Below, in pieces: positions 7,609 through 15,649 of a stretch of 64,000 nucleotides of DNA. The notes beneath the pieces are model-generated. The model had not been told where the DNA came from. It made no database searches and was given only the letters and a program-made list of their open reading frames with translations. Within the stretch, counting starts at the first letter, position 1; each line of letters opens with the position of its first letter. The DNA comes from Candidatus Eiseniibacteriota bacterium (GTDB taxonomy: Bacteria > Eisenbacteria > RBG-16-71-46 > CAIMUX01), in contig JADJQY010000002.1 in the NCBI GenBank assembly GCA_016712505.1, positions 62,001 to 126,000 of the forward strand. Direction: 5' to 3'. The position numbers and the translations under genes were made by a program.

Positions 7609-10600
7609 ATGAGAAGACTGCTAGTGTGCCTCGCCATCCTGCTGTGCTTCTGTAGCACGGGGCTGGCGCTTGCCGGTCCCAACGCAGGGGGGACGCTGAT
7701 CCTTCACGTGAACGAGAGCATCGTCTATTGCCAGGACACTGCGTCCTACTGCGGGCAGGCCGGGCTAGCCTCCTGTGCGGCGACGGACAACTCGATCACC
7801 GGCTCGACCAACAAGGTTTTCTTTGCCATTGCCGCCTTTCCAAACGGTAGCGCTCCGCGGCTGGCGGGCGTGACCTTCGGAGTGACCTACGACGAGGCGA
7901 CGGTGTTCCTGGTCGGCCAGGGGAACTGCGCCAACTTCGAGTTGACCACCAGTGGCTGGCCGGGCAACAACTCCGGAACCGCGCTGACCTTCAACTCTCC
8001 GCAGACCGGCCTTCTGACCCAGGTCTACTGGTTCGCCGGCTACAACTACTACTCTCCGGACCCGGCGACCTTCGCCCTCCGCACCCACCCGACCCAGGGC
8101 GGCAACTTTGCGGACAACAGTGTTCCGGCCATCCTCGACCCGATCGTCGGCTTCGGCGTGCTCGGCTTCGACACCGAAGGCACGACCCCGTGTCCGGTCG
8201 CTCAGGATCCGCGCGGCGCCTGCTGCTTCCCGAGCGGAAGCTGCACCCCGAACCTGACTGCCAGCGAGTGCGCCGGCCAGGGGGGGACGTATCAGGGCAA
8301 CGACACCACCTGCAACCCGAATCCGTGCCCGCAGCCGCCGGGCGCCTGCTGCTTTGCCGATGGTACTTGTCAGTCGTTGACCCAGGAGGCGTGCGACGCC
8401 GTCTTCGGGAACTTCCTCGGTGACAACACCGTCTGCAGCCCGAATCCGTGCCCGCAGCCGAACGGCGCCTGCTGCTTCGCCGACGGCACGTGTACTTCGA
8501 CCACGGCGGCCAACTGCCAGAGCCAGGGCGGCACGTTCCAGGGCAACTTCACCGAGTGCAACCCGAATCCGTGCCCGCAGCCGACTGGCGCCTGCTGCTT
8601 CGCCGACGGTACCTGCTCGGTCCTCACCGCCGCGGACTGCACCACGGCGGGCGGTACCTACCAGGGCAACGGCACCGACTGCGACCCGAATCCGTGCCCG
8701 CAGCCGACTGGCGCCTGCTGCTTCGTCGACGGTACCTGCTCGATCCTGACCGCGGCCCAGTGCGCGGGGAATGGCGGCAGCTACCAGGGCGACAACAGCG
8801 CCTGCGTGCCGAACAACTGCCCGCAGCCGACCGGCGCCTGCTGCTACGTCGACGGATCCTGCCTGGTCCAGACCTCCGAGGACTGCGCCGGCACCTACCA
8901 GGGCAACTTCACCGACTGCGACCCGAACCCGTGCGCGCAGCCGACCGGTGCCTGCTGCTTCACCGACGGTCGCTGCGTGCCCCTGACGGCCGACCAGTGC
9001 GCGTCGCAGAATGGCGCGTACCAGGGCAACGGCTCCGACTGCGACCCGAATCCGTGCCCGCAGCCGCTGGGTGCCTGCTGCTTCGACGACGGTAGCTGCC
9101 AGGTCTTGACCGAGGCGGAGTGCCTTGCCGCCGGCGGAATCTTCAACGGTATTGAGCGCGGGAGCAGCAACGGCGGCTTCGTCCGCGGTGGCTCGCTCTG
9201 CGATCCGAATCCGTGCCCGCAGCCGGTTGCGGCCTGCTGCTTCGCCGACGGCTCCTGTCAGATGCTGACTGAAGCCGCCTGCAACGGCGTTGAGGGGAGC
9301 TGGCAGGGGATAGGTGCGATCTGCAACCCGAATCCGTGCCCGCAGCCGACCGGTGCCTGCTGCTTCGCTGACGGTTCGTGCCTCGTCCGGACCTTCGAGG
9401 AGTGCGTCGGCGGTGAGTACCTCGGTGACTTCACCGTCTGCTCGCCGAATCCCTGCCCGCAACCGGTTGGCGCCTGCTGCTTCCCGAACGGCAACTGCTT
9501 CGTCCTGGACGCGGTGGAGTGCGGCGTGGAAGGCGGCGTCTACCAGGGCAACGACACCAGCTGCAGCCCGAATCCGTGCGCGCAGCCGGTGGGTGCCTGC
9601 TGCTACTTCAACGGCCTCGGCTACTCGGTCTGCGAGGAGCTGAACGCGGCGGACTGCGCCGCAGTCAATGGTGACTGGCAGGGTATGGGCACGGACTGCG
9701 ATTCGCACCAGTGCCCGCCGACCCCGACCGGTGCCTGCTGCTTCGGTGATGGTACCTGTCAGGTGACCCCCGGCTACGACTGCGCGGCCGGTGGTGGCAT
9801 CTGGTTGGGTGAGGGCAGCGTCTGCGAGCCGAATCCGTGCGATCAGCCGCTCGGTGCCTGCTGCGTCGACTACTTCTGCTTCATCGCGACCGAGGCCGAC
9901 TGCCAGGGTGACTTCTACGGCGTGGGTTCGAGCTGCGACCCGACTCCGTGCCCGGCGCCGACCGGTGCCTGCTGCGAGTTCAGCGGCCTGTGCTTCATCG
10001 CGACCCAGGCGGACTGCAACGGTGGCAAGGGCAACGCCTACCAGGGCGACGGCACGACCTGCGATCCGAACCCGTGCCCGCAGCCGGAAGGTGCCTGCTG
10101 CCTGCAGGACGGCTCCTGCATCGTGACCACGCAGTTCCAGTGCGACGGCAACTGGCTGGGTGCTTTCACGAGCTGCGATCCGAATCCGTGTGAGCAGCCG
10201 ACCGGCGCCTGCTGCGTCGGCGACGGCGTCTGCCAGGTTCTGACCATCGTTGACTGCGTGATCGCGCAGGGCGAGTTCTTCGGGATCGGCACTGACTGCG
10301 ACCCGAACCCCTGCCCGCAGCCGTCCGGTGCCTGCTGTGTCGACTACGTCTGCTTCCTCACCACCGAGGCGAACTGCACCGGTGACTACTACGGCGACAA
10401 CTCGGACTGCAGCCCGACTCCGTGCCCGGCTCCGCCGGCTACGGGTGCCTGCTGCGTCGACTACGTCTGCACGATCACGACCGTGGAGGACTGCTTCGGC
10501 GAGTACTACGGCGACAACTCGACCTGCGATCCGTCGCCGTGCCCGCCGCCGCCGCCGCCGACCGGTGCGTGCTGCGTCGACTACGTCTGCACGATCACGA

Positions 10601-10998
10601 CCGAGGCGGACTGCGCCGGTGACTACTACGGTGACAATTCGACCTGCGACCCGACGCCGTGTCCGGCTCCGCCGGCCAGCGGTGCCTGCTGCTTCGGCGA
10701 CGGCCACTGCGAGGTCCTCACCGCGGATGCCTGCGGCGAGGCAAGCGGCGTCTACCAGGGCGACGACACCGTCTGTTCGCCGAACCCCTGCCCGACCACG
10801 GGTGCCTGCTGCTTCCGTCTGGGTGCGTACTGCCGCATCCTGACCCCGGCGCAGTGCACGCAGGGTCGCGGTACCTTCTTCGGCCTTGGCTCGACCTGCA
10901 GTCCGAACCCGTGCCAGACCTCTGGCCGTGGCGACGACGAGGATGCGCTCCAGGAGAAGAAGAGCTGGGGCGAGATCAAGAACAACTACCGCCGCTAA
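7609..10998 (+). CDS. Large secreted Cys-rich GACC-repeat protein, 22 repeats
   Basis: 1129 residues from the ATG at 7609, with GGAGG at 7593-7597; signal peptide MRRLLVCLAILLCFCSTGLALA. The N-terminal domain of about 175 residues (AGPNAGGTLILHVNESIVYC onward) aligns throughout with that of the 1926 protein, sharing stretches such as YWFAGYNYYSPD and HPTQGGNFAD. Then 22 six-Cys repeats follow. Most are of the GACCFADGTC type and diverged from each other; three near the end are of the GACCVDYVCTITT type that dominates the 1926 protein. It ends with an acidic linker and KSWGEIKNNYRR. A paralogue by duplication; function unknown, probably an extracellular or surface structural protein. Followed by a strong terminator. 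Confidence 0.85.
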   Translation: MRRLLVCLAILLCFCSTGLALAGPNAGGTLILHVNESIVYCQDTASYCGQAGLASCAATDNSITGSTNKVFFAIAAFPNGSAPRLAGVTFGVTYDEATVFLVGQGNCANFELTTSGWPGNNSGTALTFNSPQTGLLTQVYWFAGYNYYSPDPATFALRTHPTQGGNFADNSVPAILDPIVGFGVLGFDTEGTTPCPVAQDPRGACCFPSGSCTPNLTASECAGQGGTYQGNDTTCNPNPCPQPPGACCFADGTCQSLTQEACDAVFGNFLGDNTVCSPNPCPQPNGACCFADGTCTSTTAANCQSQGGTFQGNFTECNPNPCPQPTGACCFADGTCSVLTAADCTTAGGTYQGNGTDCDPNPCPQPTGACCFVDGTCSILTAAQCAGNGGSYQGDNSACVPNNCPQPTGACCYVDGSCLVQTSEDCAGTYQGNFTDCDPNPCAQPTGACCFTDGRCVPLTADQCASQNGAYQGNGSDCDPNPCPQPLGACCFDDGSCQVLTEAECLAAGGIFNGIERGSSNGGFVRGGSLCDPNPCPQPVAACCFADGSCQMLTEAACNGVEGSWQGIGAICNPNPCPQPTGACCFADGSCLVRTFEECVGGEYLGDFTVCSPNPCPQPVGACCFPNGNCFVLDAVECGVEGGVYQGNDTSCSPNPCAQPVGACCYFNGLGYSVCEELNAADCAAVNGDWQGMGTDCDSHQCPPTPTGACCFGDGTCQVTPGYDCAAGGGIWLGEGSVCEPNPCDQPLGACCVDYFCFIATEADCQGDFYGVGSSCDPTPCPAPTGACCEFSGLCFIATQADCNGGKGNAYQGDGTTCDPNPCPQPEGACCLQDGSCIVTTQFQCDGNWLGAFTSCDPNPCEQPTGACCVGDGVCQVLTIVDCVIAQGEFFGIGTDCDPNPCPQPSGACCVDYVCFLTTEANCTGDYYGDNSDCSPTPCPAPPATGACCVDYVCTITTVEDCFGEYYGDNSTCDPSPCPPPPPPTGACCVDYVCTITTEADCAGDYYGDNSTCDPTPCPAPPASGACCFGDGHCEVLTADACGEASGVYQGDDTVCSPNPCPTTGACCFRLGAYCRILTPAQCTQGRGTFFGLGSTCSPNPCQTSGRGDDEDALQEKKSWGEIKNNYRR

Positions 10999-11067
10999 GC
11001 GGTCGCTGTTCGGATCTCGATCTGGTCTGAGTTCGATCCGGCTGCGGCCGAGATCGGATAGCTAAGC

Positions 11068-11107
11068 GAGAGCCCCGACTCCGTGAGGAGTCGGGGCTCT
11101 CTTTCTT
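11068..11107 (+). terminator. Strong intrinsic terminator between convergent genes
   Basis: 15-bp perfect stem GAGAGCCCCGACTCC / GGAGTCGGGGCTCTC (11068-11082, 11087-11101) with a GTGA loop, followed by TTTCTT. It serves the plus-strand gene. Confidence 0.85.
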
Positions 11108-11122
11108 GGCGCCACTGGGTTT

Positions 11123-11167
11123 CAGTGTCGCGGGGTCGCAGTGTCCCAGTGTCCCAGTGTCTCGGTG
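11123..11167. repeat. Short tandem repeat (8-bp unit) near stop of minus gene
   Basis: CAGTGTCC-type units at 11139, 11147 and 11155, with a degenerate copy at 11123. They lie just beyond the stop codon of the minus-strand gene ending at 11186. Similar stop-proximal repeats occur at 29964-30031 and 39907-39968. Confidence 0.7.
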
Positions 11168-11185
11168 GCGCAGCGCCGCGGGGTC

Positions 11186-14100
11186 TCAGCGGCGCAGGGT
11201 CAGGGTGCGGTGCAGCGCGCGACCGCCGACTTCGAGTCGGGCGTAGTAGACGCCGCTCGGAGCGGGCCGGCCGTCGTCCGTGGCCGTGTCCCAGATCTCC
11301 TCGTGCCAACCGGCGTCCCGCACTCCTTCGAAGAGGGTCCGGATCTCGCGACCCTGGACGTCGTAGAGGCGCAGCCGGACCGTTTCGCGCTGGGGCAGAC
11401 CGAACCGCAGGAGGGCGGCACCGCGGATCGGGTTAGGCTGGACCGGGGTGAACTGCAGGAGGACCGGGGCCGCCGGGATTCGCGCGGAGGGATCGAGTGC
11501 CATCTGGCCGGTCCCGATCCGCCGATTGGCCGCATCGCGTAGCTCGTAGGTCAGTACTCCTCCGGTCTGGGCCAGCGCGGAGGCAGCCGCCGCGTCGAGC
11601 GAGAGGCGGAGGACCTCTCCGCTGCCGCTGACCTCGGCGCTCCGGGCCGCGAGACGCGAGAGGCCGATCTCGAGCGCGCCGGCTCGGGTCGCGTGCAGGG
11701 TAAGAACCTGGGCTCCACGCGCCATCAGCTCACCCGCCGCCACGTTCCGGACCGTCCCGTTCGCCGGCCACGGAGAGATCGTGAACTGGGCACCGCAGAC
11801 CCGCTGCAGCCCGCGCGCCTCGACCACGAGGGTGCGTTCGCCCTCCGCTCCTTCCTCCCAGCGCCAGGCGAAGGGGGGCGGGGTGTCGTCGCTGATCGCG
11901 GTCAGCGCCCCCTGGTTCGCCCCGGCGGCTCGCGCCGCCGGAGCAGGGGAAGCGTTGTTCCAGCCGGCGGCCGAGAAGTAGTTCGCCTGGCTGGTGAAAA
12001 CCAGGATGTCCTCGACGTCCCACAGGGCATCGGGCTCGGGGAGCATGGTCGGGGAGTCGCCGGCCGCCGGGCCGAGATCGGCGATCCGGTCCTGCTCGAA
12101 GTCGGCTCCGTTCCAGCCGATGGTGAAGATCATCTGGTCCTCGAAGTCGATCCGGCCATCGGGGCGCGGCATCAGGTGCGGCACGAGCGAGTCGGCCCCG
12201 GCCGCGGTCGTGGCGAGATCGCCGAGGTAAGCGCAGCGGAGCTTCAGGGAGCGCGCGCGGTAAAGCTCCGGTTCGGTGCCGTCGATCCGCGTCATGCGGG
12301 TCCGCGCCGGATCGAGCGCCATCACGCCATCCTTCCAGCGCGTGGTCAGGTCGATTGCGTCGGCCTGGCAGCGCACCTGCAGGATGGCCACGATGTGCGG
12401 CCCGGAGCGGGTGAGCCCGGTGGGGGCGCCGACCGCGCTGGAGCTGATCTCGAACCGTCCGGCCACGCTGTCGACGGTGGCGGTGAAGATCACGTTGGTG
12501 GCCCCGGTGCCGTCCCAGGCCGTCCCCTGGGTGACTCCCTCGATCTTGATCAAGGTCGGATCGTAGGTGCCGACGAAGCCGGCCGCGACCAGACTGTCCG
12601 GGTAGAGGATCTCCAGGTTGACGTCGCGCTCGAGATTCGGCTGCAAGTAAAGGGTCTCGTCGGCGTCGATCGCATCCCGGAGTTGTAGGGTCGGCAGCAG
12701 ATTCGAGTCGATGGTGATCAGCTCGAGCAGATCGGTCTGATCCCAGGCCACGGTGCTGCCGGTCGAGTCCTTGAGCCGCGCGAAGAGATAGTACGCGCCG
12801 TCGGGCGGCAGGCCGCCGGGCGAGTCGGCAAAGCTCCAGAAGGCGCTGGTCGCGGTGGGCGAGATCGTGCCTTCCTCGAAACAGAGCTTTGCGGTCGACT
12901 CGTTGAACACCGACGATGTGTCGAAGTAGAAGTCGACCCAGCCGCCGAGCGGCGGATAGCGGGTGTTGAAGGTGATCAGATAACCGGAATGGGGCGGGAA
13001 GCTCTGCGGCAGGTCGCTCTCGCCCACGGTCAGGATGTTGATCTCCGGACTCGGGCCGCCTTCATACTTGACCGCCACGCCGCGGGCGTCGTCGGTCAGG
13101 TAGAGGTCGAGATCGGTCCCGTTCCCCACAAAGGCTACTCCCAGCGGTTCCACGTAGTTGCCGAGCCGATTTCCGCGCGTGCCGAGCACCTTGTAGAACG
13201 ACGGCGGGGCAGTCGACCCGGGGACCGCGGCGTCGACATCGCGATAGATGGCGACCCGGTCCTTGCTCGGGTCGGTCACCGCGACGTAGACGATGCCGTC
13301 GCCGTCGGAGGCCACTGCGACGTCCGACGGGCCGCCCATCAGGTCCTCGCTGGTGCTCACGAAGCGCCAGGAGTTGATCGGGGTGATGCGCGGCGGGAGT
13401 TGCAGCGTCGTGTCCGGTGGGAAGTAGGCCAGCTTCTGTACCCGCTGATTTCCGGCATCGGCCACGTAGAGGTCGAACCGCGCGAGCGAGGAGTTCCAGC
13501 GGGCGGCGATTCCCCGCGGGGAGGAGAAGCGTCCGAGGGCCGTCCCGGCGGAACCGTAGCGCATCACGTCGGCCGAGGTGCCGTAGCTGAACTGGTACTC
13601 GGTGTTGGCCGGCGGAATCGCGCCGTGGATGCCGTCACCAAAGAGGATGCGTCCCGTGCGCCAGTCGACGGTGAAGACCGAGTCGGTCGGGCTCATCACC
13701 TCAAGGTTGTCGACCCGCTGCCACGCCAGGGCATCTCCGGACGGATCGAAGACGATCTCCTCCAGCGTCTCCTCTCGCACCGGGAAGGCCGCCGTCCAGC
13801 CGGAGTGGTTCTCGCCCACCGCAACCGGGGTGGTTGGATTGTACTCATCGCCGGCGTTCGCCCCGATCGTGCCGGCCGCACTTGGTTCAGCCAGACCGGT
13901 GCGGCCGTCGCTGGGCAACCAGTCGCCGTCCCACACGCTCCCCGCCGCGGTCGTGGCGCTGGGAAGCGAGACCACCTTGATCCGATTGCCGCCGGTGTCG
14001 GCGACGAAGAGATACCGACCGGTGTGTGCCCGCTTGGTGTGGATGGTCGTGCTGCCGTCGGCCCACGGTCCGCTATTGAGCGGCAGAGAGAGGCCGGGGA

Positions 14101-15307
14101 CGACGAGGCAGGGGTCGGCGATGTTCGCCTCCGCACCGGCGGAGACCAACACGCGTCCGGTGGTGGCGTCCGAGATCGTGACCGCGCCGGCGTTGACCAC
14201 CACGGTGTAGGCATGGCCGGTCACCTGGCTGGCGTCGACCACGAAGGGGTAGCTCGCCTTGTCGAACGGACCGGTGTCGGCGCTGATCCAGGCGCTCGCG
14301 CCCGCGCCGGCATCCTGCACCGCGACCGAAGCATCGTACGGATGGGTGAGGCGGTCGTCATACGCCTCGCCCGCAGAGACGCTGCCGCTGGTCGTGACCA
14401 GGTAGGAGAAGATCTGCTCGTTGCCCGCGCCGCTCTGGTCGGCCGCGTCGATCACGTAGAGCACGTCGGTGGTGGCATCGGCGATCCCGGTGCTGAGGGC
14501 CAGGCCGCGCGGCTCGTCCCACCGGGTCGGGCCGCCGGAGCTCTCGTCGATGGTGACCCGGGTGAACGCGAGGGAGCCGGAGTGGACCCCGCGATCGATC
14601 TCGCCCAGTCCGAACACCGGGGTCCCGGCGCCCTCATCCTGGAGATCGCTCAGCAGGTAGCGCACCTCGAAGATGGTGTCGCTCTCGAGCGACCCGGAGG
14701 GGAAGTCAATCTTCGGCTGGTTGGTGGTGGCGGCGTAGTCGACCGTGTACACCTTGTCGGCGGCGACGAAGCCGGTCAGGTCGTCGACCCGGGTCCACTC
14801 TTCTCCGTCGAGGTGCACCGCCTCCGAGAAGGGGACGATCCACTGCGTCGGGGTGGCCAGATACTCCGGGGGGAGGATGGCGGTGCCGCTGAACTCGCCG
14901 GCTCCCGGGGCCGCGTCGTAGGTCAGATCGAGACTCGAGAGGTAGGAGTAGGTGGCGTTCGCCTCGAACGCCAGGATGCGATGACGGCCGGCGTCGAGAA
15001 CGTAGACCACGTCCCGCCCGTCGTGCTCGCGCGCCACGATCCCGCGCGGCTGGATGAAGGGGAGCTCGATCGGCGGGTCCTCGATCCACTGGGGGCGATC
15101 GGGATCGTGCAGGACCCGGAACACCACCCCGTCCCACTCGAGGATCGGGTCGTACCGTCCCGCGGCCTGGGCCGACGGCAGGGCCGCTGCGGTGAACAGG
15201 ATCCCCGCGAGCAGAAGCCGCGCGGACAGGGTTGCGCCGGACCCCGTCACGGTGCCCGCGGTGAATCCGGACTGAACCAAACGCCGGGTGAGCGCTCGGA
15301 ATCGCAT
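11186..15307 (-). CDS. Secreted NHL/beta-propeller protein with FlgD-like C-terminus
   Basis: 1373 residues; ATG at 15307 behind GAAGGGGG. An unusually long N-terminal leader (hydrophobic core at about residues 29-46, ending in SAQA) exports it. Residues about 50-750 contain several NHL-type propeller blades (PRGIVAREHDGRDVVYVLD, PRGIAARWNSSLARFDLYVAD, NRLGNYVEPLGVAFVGNGTD). A cohesin-like beta region follows at about 900-1040. Then come two Asp-rich EF-hand/dockerin-like loops (PRPDGRIDFEDQMIF and EPDALWDVEDILVF) and, at about 1300-1373, a FlgD-like Ig domain (LYDVQGREIRTL... SGVYYARLEVG). In FCB bacteria such C-terminal domains usually mark secreted or surface proteins handled by type IX-like export. 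The ligand is unknown. Confidence 0.8.
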   Translation of the reverse strand: MRFRALTRRLVQSGFTAGTVTGSGATLSARLLLAGILFTAAALPSAQAAGRYDPILEWDGVVFRVLHDPDRPQWIEDPPIELPFIQPRGIVAREHDGRDVVYVLDAGRHRILAFEANATYSYLSSLDLTYDAAPGAGEFSGTAILPPEYLATPTQWIVPFSEAVHLDGEEWTRVDDLTGFVAADKVYTVDYAATTNQPKIDFPSGSLESDTIFEVRYLLSDLQDEGAGTPVFGLGEIDRGVHSGSLAFTRVTIDESSGGPTRWDEPRGLALSTGIADATTDVLYVIDAADQSGAGNEQIFSYLVTTSGSVSAGEAYDDRLTHPYDASVAVQDAGAGASAWISADTGPFDKASYPFVVDASQVTGHAYTVVVNAGAVTISDATTGRVLVSAGAEANIADPCLVVPGLSLPLNSGPWADGSTTIHTKRAHTGRYLFVADTGGNRIKVVSLPSATTAAGSVWDGDWLPSDGRTGLAEPSAAGTIGANAGDEYNPTTPVAVGENHSGWTAAFPVREETLEEIVFDPSGDALAWQRVDNLEVMSPTDSVFTVDWRTGRILFGDGIHGAIPPANTEYQFSYGTSADVMRYGSAGTALGRFSSPRGIAARWNSSLARFDLYVADAGNQRVQKLAYFPPDTTLQLPPRITPINSWRFVSTSEDLMGGPSDVAVASDGDGIVYVAVTDPSKDRVAIYRDVDAAVPGSTAPPSFYKVLGTRGNRLGNYVEPLGVAFVGNGTDLDLYLTDDARGVAVKYEGGPSPEINILTVGESDLPQSFPPHSGYLITFNTRYPPLGGWVDFYFDTSSVFNESTAKLCFEEGTISPTATSAFWSFADSPGGLPPDGAYYLFARLKDSTGSTVAWDQTDLLELITIDSNLLPTLQLRDAIDADETLYLQPNLERDVNLEILYPDSLVAAGFVGTYDPTLIKIEGVTQGTAWDGTGATNVIFTATVDSVAGRFEISSSAVGAPTGLTRSGPHIVAILQVRCQADAIDLTTRWKDGVMALDPARTRMTRIDGTEPELYRARSLKLRCAYLGDLATTAAGADSLVPHLMPRPDGRIDFEDQMIFTIGWNGADFEQDRIADLGPAAGDSPTMLPEPDALWDVEDILVFTSQANYFSAAGWNNASPAPAARAAGANQGALTAISDDTPPPFAWRWEEGAEGERTLVVEARGLQRVCGAQFTISPWPANGTVRNVAAGELMARGAQVLTLHATRAGALEIGLSRLAARSAEVSGSGEVLRLSLDAAAASALAQTGGVLTYELRDAANRRIGTGQMALDPSARIPAAPVLLQFTPVQPNPIRGAALLRFGLPQRETVRLRLYDVQGREIRTLFEGVRDAGWHEEIWDTATDDGRPAPSGVYYARLEVGGRALHRTLTLRR

Positions 15308-15649
15308 GGCTTTCCCCCTTCAGATGAGCCCGGGTGGCCGGCCGCGGTAGTGAACGGACGAAGCCCCCCACTTCCACGCCGCATCTGTCGGGCCAAATCC
15401 GGGGGGATCGCGCGCGGGCGGCGGAAGCGCGCAGCCGGGAGCGAGTTGCACGGCATTTGACCATGTTGGCCGTTTGTTCGGACCCCGGGCGACCGCGCTC
15501 TGGATTGCACGCTGCAAGAAGTCCGGCGCCCGCCGTGCATTCGGACCGCCCACCTGCCGTGATATGATCTCAACCGTTCGATCGCGCCGCTTGGGGTCTC
15601 GCACCGCCCGCCGCGCCGGCGAGGTGGTCCAGGAAGGGAAGGAACGAGG
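15308..15649. other. Divergent promoter region
   Basis: 342 bp between divergent starts at 15307 (minus) and 15650 (plus). The only promoter-like element that stands out is TATGAT at 15563-15568 (see separate entry). Small open frames here look random. AGGAAGGAACGAGG immediately precedes the 15650 start. Confidence 0.5.
15540..15568 (+). promoter_or_regulatory. Possible -10 element for M36 protease gene
   Basis: TATGAT at 15563-15568, with TTCGGA 17 bases upstream as a poor -35. This would give a leader of about 75 bases. Confidence 0.3.

Noticed and set aside
12989..15460. 823-residue plus-strand open frame opposite the NHL protein
   Set aside because: Composition-driven antisense frame in high-GC DNA; no recognisable domain, while the minus strand has signal peptide, NHL blades and FlgD tail.
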